From the NCBI GenBank assembly GCA_963576735.1, contig OY755183.1:12977213-13041212 (forward strand): a DNA stretch of 64,000 nt. Reading direction: 5' to 3'. This document shows, one piece after another, positions 43,301 to 54,245 of this stretch. The position numbers were made by a program, and so were the translations under genes. The notes under the pieces were generated by a model. It had not been told where the DNA came from. It saw only the letters and a list, made by a program, of their open reading frames with translations, and searched no databases. Within the stretch, counting starts at the first letter, position 1, and each line of letters opens with the position of its first letter. The DNA is from Bedellia somnulentella. Its lineage: Eukaryota > Arthropoda > Insecta > Lepidoptera > Bedelliidae.

Positions 43301-44910
43301 ACACTAAAGAGTACCCTTATCACTTAAGAGTATATTTTTTTTATAAAAATTTTCTCAGCCAAATGTGTTAGCAACATTTCAATTAAATTTGTTCAACCGT
43401 TTCGGTGGAGTTTGGTGTCAAACTCTATGACACGTGAATTTTATATACCTATATATAAAATTCAAAAAGCTAATCCTAAGTCCTTCTCTGAATATCGTCC
43501 TATATCTATTCTGCCATTCCTCTCTAAAGTACTTGAACGACTGGTACATAAACAGTTAAGTGATTTTCTCACTAGGAATGATCTGCTTAACCCCTTCCAA
43601 TATGGTTTCCGGCCTTCCCATAGTACTGTAACGGCTTTGATCAAAATAACTGATGACATGCGTTTGGGAATGGATAAGGGACTGCTGACTGTTTTAGCAC
43701 TGCTTGATTTTAGTAGCGCCTTTAATACGGTTGACTTCGAAATATTATGCTTTACTTCGTTCTCTTAACATATCTCCAACGGTAATTGACTGGTTTCATA
43801 GTTATCTACTGGGGCGTCGGCAGCGCATTTACCTCGAAGATGCCATGTCTCCGTGGATTGAGTTAAATGCCGGTGTTCCACAAGGTGGTGTGTTGCCTCC
43901 TCTCTTATTCGCTATATTTATTAACTCCATTTCTCATAAACTTACTTCTTCCTACCACCTTTATGCAGATGATCTTCAGATTTACACACAGGCTAATTTT
44001 GACCAAATAAATATGTCCATAAGCTCAATTAATAATGATTTAACGCAAATTTTGAAATGGAGTGAAGCATATGGATTGAAAATTAATCCGAATAAAACGC
44101 AAATAATTATAGTTGGTAGCTCACGAATTGTTTCCAAGATTGACTGTAAATCACTACCGCCTGTTTTATTTGATGGCACATCCATTCCTTTCAGCGCTGC
44201 TGTAAAAAACCTTGGTGTGATGATAGATAGCACCTTATCTTGGGTGCCGCAACTGGAATTAGTAAGCCGGAGGCTGTTTGCGTCAGCAGGGCCCCTAAGG
44301 AGGCTACGTAACTTTCTCCCTACTGCTACCAAAACTGCGTTAGCCCAATCTCTTCTACTACCTATTCTTGATTATGCTGACACCTGCTATCTCGATCTAA
44401 CTGAAGATCAACTGAACAAACTTGAGCGCTTACAAAACTTATGTATTAGGTTTATTTTCGGACTGCGTAAATATGACCATGTCTCTGCGTATCGCAATAA
44501 ACTTCAGTGGCTTCCAATTCGTCTCCGCCGGAATGCACATACTCTGTCTCTCCTGTACTCTATCTTGTTTAATCCTGCCACCCCCTCCTACCTTAAAGAG
44601 CGTTTCCAATTCCTTCACTCTTCACATGACCTCAATCTGCGTTCTTACCACAATCTTTTGTTGAGTACCCCTTCCCATTCCACCAATTTTTACAGTTCCT
44701 CCTTTACCGTCCAGGCTGTACAACTATGGAACGGTCTTCCTGTAGAGGTGCGATTAGGCAAGTCTCTCCCTATTTTCAAGAACATGGTAAAAAAACACTT
44801 CCTCTCCGAAACACTATAATATTATTTGTATTGCATACAAAAGTTTGTATATTCTATTATATATGTCATAAAATGTATATATGTATTTTATTTAAAAATC
44901 TTTATATATG

Positions 44911-45514
44911 TCGTGGCCATATCGTAAATTTGAACACATCATGAAATGATCGATCATTTCATGAAATGGTCGTATTTCATGAAATGTTCAACTGTTTATT
45001 GGCCACATCGTGATGTGGTTTGGGCAGATCAATGATAAGAAATCGTTTCTCGATATGGCCAACTAAACGCGCGGCCTCTTCATGAAATGGTTAAGATTAT
45101 TTGGTCATATCGTAAAATAGTTACATTAATTACCGGTAGAGGCGCTGAAAACGCTTTGTTTATGAGTGAAGATGGCGGCCGCTGACCAAAGCGTTATTTC
45201 TCTCAGTAAAAAAGATAATAATTCGTTATTAAGCGAGGAAGAAAGTAATAACAAAAGAGTTTTCGACAAATAGGTTCTCGAATACTTTGCTAATTACGAA
45301 AAAACTGAGCAATATGTTAAAAAACGGTACAGTTTGGATCGCATTTTACAGGTTACCCTATTTCTACGATCTGGCCAAGCGTGGATGACAAAATCGTGAA
45401 ACGTTGACGATTTTATGATCTGGTCAAATTAAGTTGGCCACATCATGAAATGTGACCATTTCATGAAATGATCGATCATTTCACGATGTGTTCAAATCTA
45501 CGATATGGCCACGA
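44911..45514. mobile_element. TIR DNA element with nested palindromes
   Basis: Left end TCGTGGCCATATCGTAAATT is matched by AATCTACGATATGGCCACGA at the right; inversion continues ~50 bp (GAACACATCATGAAATGATC). Flanks are ATATATG and CATATAT, so a TA-rich target. Subterminal ATGAAATGATCGATCATTTC is itself part of a 22-bp perfect palindrome (44941-44962), and CATTTCATGAAATG units recur. A short coding relic lies inside. It inserted into the 3' UTR of a LINE and is therefore younger than it. Confidence 0.85.
45172..45351 (+). pseudogene. Coding relic inside the TIR element
   Basis: From the ATG at 45172 the frame reads MAAADQSVISLSKK, then SEEESNNKRVFDK, a stop at 45271-45273, and continues in frame as VLEYFANYEKTEQYVKKRYS to a donor-like ACAG|GTTACC. 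It looks like a first exon with one nonsense change, plausibly the amino end of the gene of an autonomous parent. Family not recognised. Confidence 0.5.
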
Positions 45515-45860
45515 CATATATATTGCATATGTATTGTATTTATTGAATATTATTTATTTTATGGAATACTATCTGTAAGTGTGTTAGAACTTAATAAATA
45601 TTTAGTATTATTTAAAATAGATAGATAATAGTTTGATGAATAATTTTAGTTTTTAAGCAAATCAGTTTAATTTATTGTACATCTACCGAACATGTTTTTA
45701 ATCCACCAAATCTTTCCATTCATGGGTTGTCTGGAAGAGATCGCTCTTAGTGATAAGACCGCCTGTTGTACTTTGGCTTTTGTACCAATCTTTTTTTTTG
45801 TAATTGTTGTTTTTTTTTGTAATGTGCAATAAAGAGTTTTATTATTATATTATTTTATAA

Positions 45861-46359
45861 TTATATATATATTATATAATTATATATAATATATTAGATT
45901 CAGAAAAAAAACCTTTTATATATTCTTCAATTAGCAATCTAGATTTTTGACACACACATGATGAAGGATAACAATAAAGATTAAATGAATTATTCAATTG
46001 ATTAAAACATTAAGTCTAATTGAGAACAAGGTGAGGCAATAAAAATGGATACTTCTTTAAACATCTCAACAAGAGAACCTTACAAACTTAATTAATATTC
46101 AAGCTAATTAAAAAGCTAACGTTCTTTTTGTACCCCTTTGAGAGTGACCTTTACTTAAGAACCCCTTATTAGATGAATCTAATTACCAATTCAATTATTG
46201 TGGGAATGAAAGGTCTATAATGAAAGGTCTGTATTCTGACGTACATACATATAATACTTAGCGGTATGGTAACGGGTAACAGTAGCACTAACCCCTTTGT
46301 TTCGGTTCAATGGGACAGCATTGGTATAAAACGTTTGGCAATAAATCAGGTTGAATTTA
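45861..46359. other. AT-rich, starts with an AT microsatellite; no gene
   Basis: (TA)-rich run to about 45897, then featureless DNA. Confidence 0.45.
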
Positions 46360-46505
46360 TGCCTACTTATTCACCCTTTACTTCGCATTGGAGTATGCTG
46401 ACACTATCGATGGCCACTTTACTGATCTTGTCAAATTTGTCTTGCTTCCCTAAAATACTTACTCATGCATGCTCTTTTTCTTCTCACTTCCGCGTCCCGC
46501 CTTAG
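46360..46505 (-). mobile_element. RTE 3'-end relic
   Basis: TTCGCATTGGAGTATGCTGA, ACACTATCGATGGCCACTTT, CATGCATGCTCTTT; stem region decayed. Confidence 0.65.
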
Positions 46506-46719
46506 ATAGGAGGTAATAATTTACAAAATTACTGCAAGATTGATCATAGTAGAATTAATTTTCTGCCTTATTAATAATTAAGTGTGAATATAACGAAAAT
46601 ATAATTAAAAAAAAGTAACACACTATGTAAATGCAAGAAAACAAATGAAGTAACGCTAAATAAAGATTAATATTCAACAAAAAACCTATTCAGGGTAGGT
46701 TCCAGGTTCCTACGGTTTT

Positions 46720-46930
46720 TAACACACATACTCACGGCTATAAATCCTTAAAAGGAGTAGCAACAGCTTCAGAATACAAAATTCCTCAACCACTTTGGAA
46801 GTTGAGTGGGGAAAAGATTGTAAAGGTTTTTGGTGATGTGTCTCCAACCGCATAACACACAAATCACTTAAAAGCCCCAATCCCCTTAGTCGCCTATTAC
46901 GAGTATCCACGGGCAGTAGAGATAGCCTTT
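46720..46930 (-). mobile_element. SINE-A, head truncated
   Basis: CACATACTCACGGCTATAAA to CGCCTATTACGAGTATCCAC. Confidence 0.87.
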
Positions 46931-47200
46931 GACCTTTGCTCGGATTTATACGCAAAAGTTGTTTTCCTGTTTGGTTTGAATAAATACATTTAGGATAAGC
47001 AACATTAAATAACTGCATACCATACACGTAGAATAACAATATTTCCTTTTTAATATCGGTTAACAAATATTGACGTACTTTGAAAACGTTTTGATTATGT
47101 TTACTCCCATTGTCTTTGAAGTACACTCTTCATGAGTTGAAGTTTGGAATACTGAAGTTGCTTAATAACTTCGAAATTGGTTTCAATTACTCATTCCTGA

Positions 47201-47338
47201 AGGGCAAGCACGAGCCCTATTTTATCGACACGATAACGGTTAGAATGAGATGGCAGTTTACGATACTAAGTAAGTGCGTAAGAGATGGCTGCTTTATCCC
47301 ACGCGATAACTAGTTTAAACACCGCTCGTGCTTGCCCT
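47201..47338 (+). mobile_element. 138-bp MITE, copy 1
   Basis: Terminal inverted repeats AGGGCAAGCACGAGC and GCTCGTGCTTGCCCT (15 bp, perfect). Interior AACGGTTAGAATGAGATGGC and GGATAAAGC (inverted). A reverse-oriented second copy is at 49636. No coding capacity. Confidence 0.85.
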
Positions 47339-47594
47339 GCAGTAAATCTTATTGTAGTTTAATTTTCTCGCGTTTGGTTGCTATCATGCCTACCAACTTT
47401 CTAGAAAGAGTAAACAGGGCTTCAGAATCTATCAATAGAATTCTTCAATTTAGTTATATTAACTATGTATTTATTCGATGTAATGTTCGTTATCATTTGC
47501 GGTGGGTACGGAACGAGTTGACTTAGAGATTTGCGAAGTTTCTAGTGAATAATATATCATGTGACTGATTTTAAATGCATTTATGAGCTAATTT
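47339..47594. other. No gene seen
   Basis: A 64-residue frame here (47332-47526) overlaps the MITE edge and is featureless. Confidence 0.4.
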
Positions 47595-47695
47595 TTATTA
47601 CACCATCTCTTCTTCTCTCAATCAATAATTGCTTTCTTGTCTTGACCTATCCCTTTTACGGATTTAAGCCCTAAGCATAGGTAGGTGGATGAATG
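47595..47695 (+). mobile_element. SINE-A relic, 3' part
   Basis: CCTATCCCTTTTACGGATTT then AAGCCCTAAGCATAGG. Confidence 0.5.
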
Positions 47696-47972
47696 AATAA
47701 AAATATATATGTATTATGATGCTGAAAACAGATATAATCGTTATATATATTTAAACAGTAACAAAACGCAAGTCAACTAGATTACATCGCCGGAGAGTAA
47801 TTAAATCGTAAACTTGCCACTGCAGTCGAACTTCTACTCATAACTTTATTAAGGACCCTTTGAATACCAAAACGGGGATTTCATGATAATTATATTGAGG
47901 ATATTGAAATAAAATCGTCTTTTTGAAGTTTTACAGTAACTCTGGGCAGGTTTGGTTAAGACTATATTAACT

Positions 47973-48347
47973 AAGATTAGCGACATGATAGTCCAGTGGG
48001 TAGAACACCCGCTCGAAAACAGAAGGGCGTAAGTTCCAATCCTGGGTCGGGCCTACACCAATTTGTCTATTCTAAAGTCAAATGTGTGGTTAATTTATCA
48101 TGGTTGTTAAAGGTAAGGGAAAACATCGTGAGGAAACCCACATGGATGAGTTGTAGTTAGTCATGTGACAGTGTAATCGTACAAAACGGCGATAGGCCTG
48201 CCCCCTATCACGTGAGTACACTGTCTAAGCAAAACGTGGGTACCTTCTCTGGACACTAGATGGCGCTTGCCATGTGAGTTCAGAAGTATTGGTACCTCTG
48301 GCAACCCCTTCGGGGATAAACGGCGTGAACGTTTATGTTATGTTATG
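47973..48347 (+). mobile_element. SINE-B variant with CTCF-like motif, 10-bp target duplication
   Basis: TATATTAACT flanks it at 47963-47972 and 48348-48357. Head GACATGATAGTCCAGTGGG and AAGTTCCAATCCTGGGTC. In place of the usual CACCAGGTGACAAAGTCACG block it has GGACACTAGATGGCGCTTGC. Ends CCCCTTCGGGGATAAACGGC plus TTATG units. Confidence 0.93.
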
Positions 48348-48357
48348 TATATTAACT

Positions 48358-48460
48358 GTCATAGCTCAGTGGGGAACACCAAGCACCACGGTTTGTTAGG
48401 TATTTAGGTAGAAAGGCCTGGTTTCAAATTTTAAGGCCTACACCATTGTTAAATCTATGA
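48358..48460 (+). mobile_element. SINE-B-like tRNA head fragment
   Basis: GTCATAGCTCAGTGGGGAAC (A box) and CCTGGTTTCAAATTTTAAGG (B box decayed), GCCTACACCATTG; no body follows. Confidence 0.65.
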
Positions 48461-48475
48461 ATTTAGAAGTAACTA

Positions 48476-48790
48476 GCTTTTTGCCCGCGACTATGTCCGC
48501 GTGGACTACATTTTTTTGCATCCGGTTTAAAACCAAAATTGAAAATTGCTCGCTAGCGAATCAATCCAATCTCGTGACTGACACATTTCCGCGCGCTTTT
48601 ACTCCATCAAAGTCTATGGGCCAATTTGACAATTTATAAATCGCTAACAATTTAACTAATCCAGTTATGAAAAATGTATGAGTTTTCAGTAAAACTTCAG
48701 ATGGAGACCTTCAATTTGATACCTGAACGAGTTTTCTAGCTCGTAGCATCGCGACACAGGCTGGTTCACAAAATCCACCCTCTCTCGTTT
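48476..48790. repeat. Unclassified dispersed repeat fragment
   Basis: Starts CTAGCTTTTTGCCCGCGACT, TGTCCGCGTGGACTAC, a motif I have seen often in lepidopteran repeats. Boundaries uncertain. Confidence 0.45.
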
Positions 48791-48794
48791 AATA

Positions 48795-48900
48795 TATAAG
48801 GATATGTGATCAAAGAAGGGACGACCAAGGAGGACACATTTTGACCAATTAGAGATTGTGTTCAAAAAGGCAGGCATTCGAAGTATAAAGAATATAGAAA
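48795..48900 (+). mobile_element. RTE C-terminal relic
   Basis: Plus strand GGGACGACCAAGGAGGACAC, then CAAAAAGGCAGGCATTCGAA: the GRPRRTHLDQIE...KKAGVRS region, cut off before the 3' terminus. Confidence 0.72.
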
Positions 48901-49389
48901 TATCTTATTATGATTAAGTAATATCACCAAAATTACATGACTTACTTTAAACCGACTTTAATGTCAAGTAAAGACGTTAATATGTAATTTGATTATTAAT
49001 TATTGATATGGTATTATAATGTCATTAGTGTATGTTGTAAACTTGATAAGTTAAGGGCATGTTAAGGGTTCTACGAGACCAGCTGTCAATTTATCAAATT
49101 GTCTATTACTGATGATGAAGAAGATCTATTTTTTTTAATAATGGTCAGTGCTTAGACATCTGCTGTGGGTCAATACAGAACAAAGTAATAATTAAAATTT
49201 ATATATGTTTATCCGCGACAAAAATTAAATTCTTATATATTTTAATCTCTCCCATCGTAATAATTATAATTAACAACGTAACACCTATTATTAGAAGAGA
49301 CTTCTCAAAGGCCATGAAAGCTCAATCTCATCATCAATAATTCATTTCAATATCATCATCAAAGCTGTTTCTTATCACGTTTTCACGCA
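48901..49389. other. No gene seen
   Basis: AT-rich; nothing recognised. Confidence 0.4.
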
Positions 49390-49505
49390 TCCGCACTGTC
49401 CAAGAAAAACGTGGGGACTCTGAATACTAGGTGATAAAAGTTAACGTTATTTTTAGAATTATAAATAACCCTGCTGACTTTTCAGAGATTTACGCCGTGA
49501 ATGTT
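49390..49505 (+). mobile_element. SINE-B relic, 3' part
   Basis: CACTGTCCAAGAAAAACGTG, GACTCTGAATACTAGGTGA and ATTTACGCCGTGAATG. Confidence 0.6.
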
Positions 49506-49635
49506 AATTTAAGTGTTAAAGATTTTGATTTCCCATGAGATAGCTGCAGTTTTTGCAAATAGCAGCAATACATCAATGAAAATCTCAGTTATTCTGGTAG
49601 TAGCTACGTAACTCATACGTAGCACGATGAGCCCG

Positions 49636-49770
49636 GTTAGTACGAGCGGTGTTTAAACTTATTATCGCGTGGGATAAAGCAGCCATCTCTTATGCACTTA
49701 CTTAGTATCGTATACTGCCATCTCATTCTAACCGTTATCGTGTCGATATAAGAGCGCTCTTGCTTGCCCT
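49636..49770 (-). mobile_element. 138-bp MITE, copy 2 (inverted)
   Basis: Reverse complement of 47201-47338 with a few changes: CGAGCGGTGTTTAAAC, GGATAAAGCAGCCATCTCTT, CTTGCTTGCCCT at the right end. Confidence 0.85.
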
Positions 49771-50479
49771 TCTGGAAAGACAATGAACCTAGGAAACCCA
49801 AGCTTGGTTAGTGTGAAGACCTTTGGTTAGTTATTTGCTCTGATATAACTAAATAAAAATCCTGTAATTAAAATAACGATATACAAAAGTGTTACGCTAA
49901 TCCGATCGAGAATCAGGGCCAAACTCATCATACAACTTTTAAGGTTAGCAACTACAGAAGTATTTAAGACTAAAATCAAACTCCTCTTCATCACAATATT
50001 AATTCATGGCCCCTAGCACTCTTAAGCTTAAAATGGCGAGCTTTTTAACCAGATTTCATGAAGAACCCCTTTGAATATTTTGAGTTAACTTTGTGTTTCA
50101 ATATTCAATGAGTTATATTTTGCCAAGTTTGTGATATTTCAATTAAGTGTCGAATGACATGGCACTTGCCTGAAAAGATTATTAATGGGTTCTGGTTTCA
50201 TTAAGGTAATGCTTTCTTATAATGTTGAGTGGGATTCAGTTGAGCTATTATTGTCTGAGAAGATTTTGTTCATGAAAATAGGTAGGAGACTTTTGTTCAC
50301 ATTTCAACGTTGCCCGATTTCAGCCGCCGCTGAATTTAAGAGCATTTTATTTGTGTATTATTTAAGTTGTGAATGTGATTGTTTGGTTCTTGTAGTAGGT
50401 TTAGTATTTTTTCATGAATTTTGTTGGATTAAACAAGATAATATAAGCAATTAATGATATTCCAAATTAATAATACATA
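49771..50479. other. No gene recognised
   Basis: Contains an 89-residue open frame at 50185-50454 with no motif or homology I recognise; likely chance, though it is the longest frame in this gap. Confidence 0.4.
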
Positions 50480-50718
50480 TAAACATAAACATAAACGTTC
50501 ACGCCGAATATCCCCGAAGGGGTTGGCAGAGGTACTAATACTTCTGAACATCACGTGACTTTGTCACCTGGTGTTCAGAGTACCCACGTTTTGCATGGAC
50601 AGTGAACTCACGTGATAGGGGGCAGGCCTATCGCCGTTTTGTACGAATACACTGTCACATGACTAAGTACAACTCAGCCATGTGGGTTTCCTCACGATGT
50701 TTTCCCTCATCGTTAATA
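50480..50718 (-). mobile_element. SINE-B, 5'-truncated
   Basis: ACATAAACATAAACGTTCAC at the tail side through CACGATGTTTTCCCTCATCG; head absent. Confidence 0.93.
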
Positions 50719-51051
50719 ATAATAATCTATAATAACAATGAATAGGTTTTTTCTCAAAAAAGGCTTACCCAAAAGTTTAATTCACTATAGCTAATATAAA
50801 TGATTAACTCTTTCAGATATGCTTACAAAAACAAACCGTAATTTTTCATATAATGTCGATCTCAAGGGATTTGGTCACTTTAATATTTTAGCCGAGCCCA
50901 AATAATTTGAATATGAATAGATGTTGGGGAATACTCGGCAACAGAGTGTGAAATTTTTGTAAATTACATTAATTTGGCCACTCCTTTTAGCCAACTTTCG
51001 AAGAACTGCTCTTTTTGTTTAACCGTCTTTATAGTGCTTGCAAGCTTTGCA
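50719..51051. other. No gene seen
   Basis: AT-rich; nothing recognised. Confidence 0.4.
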
Positions 51052-51190
51052 GTGTCGGCTTAAAATAGCACTACTCCATTTCACTTAGGTTGCGTATAAT
51101 CCAACTAACGATATTGGGACTTCTTGAGTATTTATTGTTTCTTTACTTCTTAATCTTCCATAGGTGGCTGAAAAATTTTAAGTACTAAAC
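51052..51190 (+). mobile_element. SINE-A relic, 5' part
   Basis: GCAGTGTCGGCTTAAAATAG, CACTACTCCATTTC, AACTAACGATATTGGGA, TAGGTGGCTGAAAAATTT; 3' terminus missing. Confidence 0.7.
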
Positions 51191-51425
51191 TGAGTGTATA
51201 GTTATGGTGTAGTAATACAAGTTAGGATTTTACTTGCTTATTAATTAAGCAACCGTGATAGCCCAGTGGGTAGAACACTCGGTTATCGTGCAAACGACTA
51301 GTGTTCAAATCCTGGGTCGGGCCTACACCAATTTGTCTTTTCTAAAGACATATGTGTGGTTAATTTATCATGGTTGTTAACGGTGAGGGAAAACATCGTG
51401 AGGAAACCCACATGGCTGAGTTGTA

Positions 51426-53368
51426 GAATAGAATAGAATAGAATAGAATAACTCTTTATTGTACATCAAACACAAATTTACAAAAGAAATTATCATACAG
51501 TTTACAGTGAGGTACAATCGGCGGTCTTATCGCTAAAAGCGATCTCTTCCAGACAACCTTTGGAAGGTGAGATCGGTAAACTAGTTATCTAGGTAGATGC
51601 ACAAACCAAGCTTACTTTAAAACTAACTTATTTAATTGAAATAATAACATAAATATTAATTACACAAAATAATATAGGTACATATTACACACATATGAAC
51701 ACACATACATACATAACTACATACTTTTATATATACAAGTAATACAAATACCTAAATAAAATACACAAATACGTTTTAGAAATATAATTAATACATATAA
51801 TTTAAAAAGCAACAGTATTACAGCGCTTCAGTGAGATAGTGTTGTTTCACCAGATCCTTGAACACATTAAGGGATTTAGCCAGTCGCACCTCCACAGGAA
51901 GTGCGTTCCACAATTGCACAGCGTGTACAGAAAAAGAGGAGCCATAGAAATTGGTTGAATGAGAGGGAATGGTTAATTGAAGATTATGGTCTGAACGTAA
52001 ATTAAGGTTATGGGAAGAAGATAGAAATTGAAAACGTTCTTTTAGATAGAAAGGGGTGGCAGGATTGAACAAGATAGAGTAAAGAAGAGACAAAGTATGC
52101 GCATTTCGGCGGAGGCGAATAGGAAGCCACTTAAGTTTAGAACGATAAACAGACACGTGATCATATTTACGCAATCCAAAAACAAACCTTATGCATAAGT
52201 TTTGGAGACGCTCTAATTTATTTAGCTGTTCTTCCGTTAAATCAAGATAACAGGTATCAGCGTAATCCAAAATTGGAAGGAGTAGAGATTGAGCTAACGC
52301 AGTTTTGGTAGCAGTAGGTAGAAAATTACGCAGTCTCCTGAGGGAGCCCGCTGACGCGAACATCCTTCGGCTTACCGATTCTAATTGGGGTACCCAAGAT
52401 AAATTGCAATCGATCATAATGCCTAAGTTCCTTACCACGGGGCTAAAAGAGATTGATTTTCCATCAAATAACACAGGTGGCAGTGATTTGTAATCAATCC
52501 TAGAAATCATTCGAGAACTACCGACTATTATTATTTGAGATTTATTTGGATTGACTGCTAGCCCATATGCCTCACTCCAACGCAAAATGCGCTCCAGATC
52601 ACCATTAATCAGGCCAATGGACATATTCAATTGATCAAGATTTGCTTGTGTGTAAATTTGAAGATCATCTGCATAAAGGTGGTAGGAAGAAGTGAGTTGA
52701 TGAGAAATACTATTAATAAATATAGCAAATAAGAGAGGAGACAACCCACCACCCTGTGGAACACCGGCAATTAAATCACACCACGGAGAATAAGAATCTT
52801 CGATGCGAATGCGCTGCCGACGCCCCTGTAGATAACTACGAAACCAGTCAATCACCGTTGGAGATATGTTAATAGAACGAAGCAAAGCCAATAATATATC
52901 AAAGTCAACAGAATTAAATGCGCTACTAAAGTCAAGCAGTGATAGAACAGTCAGTAATCCCTTGTCCATCCCCAAACGTATGTCATCAGTAATTTTAACC
53001 AAAGCCGTAACGGTACTGTGGGAAGGGCGGAAACCAGATTGGAAAGGATTAAGTAGATCATTTTTAGTCAGGAAATCATTTAATTGTCTGTGTACAAGTC
53101 GTTCAAGGACTTTAGAAAGGAAAGGGAGGATAGATATAGGGCGATATTCAGAGAAGGATTTTGGATTAACTTTTTTAGGAATCGGGGTGACTTGGGCTTC
53201 TTTCCATACCGTCGGAAATGATCCTGAGGTTATGGAGTTATTGAGGATATCAGTAATGGTGGGAATTATTATGTCAAGTATAGGCAAAATCATTTTACGA
53301 CTTATACTATCACCACCTGTTGCGTTTGATGTAATTGACAAAATATTCTTCTTAACATCACAACATCA
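51426..53368 (-). mobile_element. Jockey/CR1-like LINE, 5'-truncated, in a SINE-B
   Basis: Sense is minus. The 5' junction falls inside the open frame (reads DVKKNILSITSNATGG), so it is truncated. The 3' UTR has GGTTGTCTGGAAGAGATCGC with the stem ATCGCT-TTT-AGCGAT, then AATAAAGAGTT and a (TTCTA)n tail (51426-51450). Missing target duplication suggests an insertion with a small deletion or an endonuclease-independent event. Confidence 0.92.
51818..53341 (-). CDS. LINE reverse transcriptase, partial but uninterrupted
   Basis: A 507-residue frame, open further up to the truncation point, without stops. RT blocks: PKSFSEYRPISILPFLSKVL (60-79), GFRPSHSTVTAL (103-114), LLDFSSAFNSVD (135-146), AGVPQGGGLSPLLFAIF (192-208) and YADD (223-226). 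Then LKWLPIRLRRNAHTL and a C-terminal ending HYLTEAL. It lacks the N-terminal endonuclease and any gag-like ORF1, so it cannot move by itself. Compared with 43455-45860 it has no frameshift, which makes it the younger of the two. There is no true start methionine; the first in-frame start-like codon is TTG. Confidence 0.92.
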   Translation of the reverse strand: MSITSNATGGDSISRKMILPILDIIIPTITDILNNSITSGSFPTVWKEAQVTPIPKKVNPKSFSEYRPISILPFLSKVLERLVHRQLNDFLTKNDLLNPFQSGFRPSHSTVTALVKITDDIRLGMDKGLLTVLSLLDFSSAFNSVDFDILLALLRSINISPTVIDWFRSYLQGRRQRIRIEDSYSPWCDLIAGVPQGGGLSPLLFAIFINSISHQLTSSYHLYADDLQIYTQANLDQLNMSIGLINGDLERILRWSEAYGLAVNPNKSQIIIVGSSRMISRIDYKSLPPVLFDGKSISFSPVVRNLGIMIDCNLSWVPQLESVSRRMFASAGSLRRLRNFLPTATKTALAQSLLLPILDYADTCYLDLTEEQLNKLERLQNLCIRFVFGLRKYDHVSVYRSKLKWLPIRLRRNAHTLSLLYSILFNPATPFYLKERFQFLSSSHNLNLRSDHNLQLTIPSHSTNFYGSSFSVHAVQLWNALPVEVRLAKSLNVFKDLVKQHYLTEAL

Positions 53369-53572
53369 CTTAGTCATGTGACAGTGTATTCGTACAAAAC
53401 GGCGATAGGCTGCCCCCTATCACGTGAGTACACTGTCCATGCAAAACGTGGGTACTCTGAACACCAGGTGACAAAGTCACGTGATGTTCAGAAGTATTAG
53501 TACCTCTGCCAACCCCTTCGGGGATATTCGGCGTGAACGTTTATGTTATGTTATGTTATGTTATGTAATTAA

Positions 53573-54049
53573 ACTAACACTATTATTTCCCATCGGATAA
53601 TACAGTAAGCCTCTTTATATGATAATACAAACCTTCTCTTTCTCAGTCTATTCATAAACTTTTATTCTTTTTACTTCAAACTCCCGCCTTCAGTGACGGT
53701 CTTGTCATAATATGTCTTATTATCGTATTTAGTCAATACAAATATAATAAGTTAACCGTGTATGTCAGAGGAACATCATAAACATTATTCTCTGACATAA
53801 CCCGTAGGCGCAAATACAATTACAACCATAACACCAATAAGGTATCGAAAACGACATCTTATCGAGTTAAAGTGTCGTATCCTGTCGAATAAAACCTGTT
53901 TGACCGTATTATGAGCGATCGCGCGTAACTTAATACCGCACCCTCCGTAGGGTTGAAAAGATGCGTGGGTGTAATGTTGCTTTACCACGATAATGATAGG
54001 CGATTTCAAAGGAAAAAATATAATGACATATGTGTTCACTTACGTAATA
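53573..54049. other. No gene seen; short inverted repeat
   Basis: TATGTCAGAG at about 53760 and CTCTGACATA at about 53791 form a 10-bp inverted repeat. Otherwise nothing. Confidence 0.4.
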
Positions 54050-54200
54050 TACTCAGGTCAGTAGTTCCTGATGGGGAAGGCAGAGACTATCGATCGCCAT
54101 TGTTCATTCTGGGAAAGCTCTCTAGCTTCGACTACATTTATCAGTCTTTTCATATATGCTCTTTTATTCATCAGACTTCAGACATCCTGCCATTTTAGTA
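54050..54200 (-). mobile_element. RTE 3'-end relic
   Basis: AGTAGTTCCTGATGGGGAAG, GCAGAGACTATCGATCGCCA, TCTAGCTTCGACTACATTTA. Confidence 0.8.
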
Positions 54201-54245
54201 CCAGTCGCTATTTAAATAGGACTAAGGATCAAACAGCATATATGG

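Larger units (their letters stand above)
43455..45860 (+). pseudogene. Jockey/CR1-like LINE, 5'-truncated, frameshifted, 3' UTR interrupted
   Basis: Coding match starts at KANPKSFSEYRPISILPF. Reverse-transcriptase motifs: LLDFSSAFNTVD, GVPQGGVLPPLLFAIF and LYADDLQIYT. A 2-base deletion near 43745 shifts the frame; the second frame runs to the stop at 44819. The 3' UTR contains a TIR element (44911-45514), then resumes and holds GGTTGTCTGGAAGAGATCGC and a stem-loop, ending at CAATAAAGAGTT and a TTA-rich tail. Close relative of the copy at 51426-53368. The clade call (Jockey versus CR1/L2-like) rests on motif style only. Confidence 0.9.
51249..53565 (+). mobile_element. SINE-B, split by a LINE
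   Basis: Left part 51249-51425 has the tRNA head (CCGTGATAGCCCAGTGGG; GTTCAAATCCTGGGTC) and core; right part 53369-53565 resumes exactly at CTTAGTCATGTGACAGTG and runs to the TTATG tail. TAATTAA flanks the whole at 51242-51248 and 53566-53572. The join leaves no duplicated bases around the LINE. Confidence 0.92.

Noticed and set aside
50185..50454. An 89-residue open frame
   Set aside because: No motif, no splice context, composition like the surrounding intron-like DNA.
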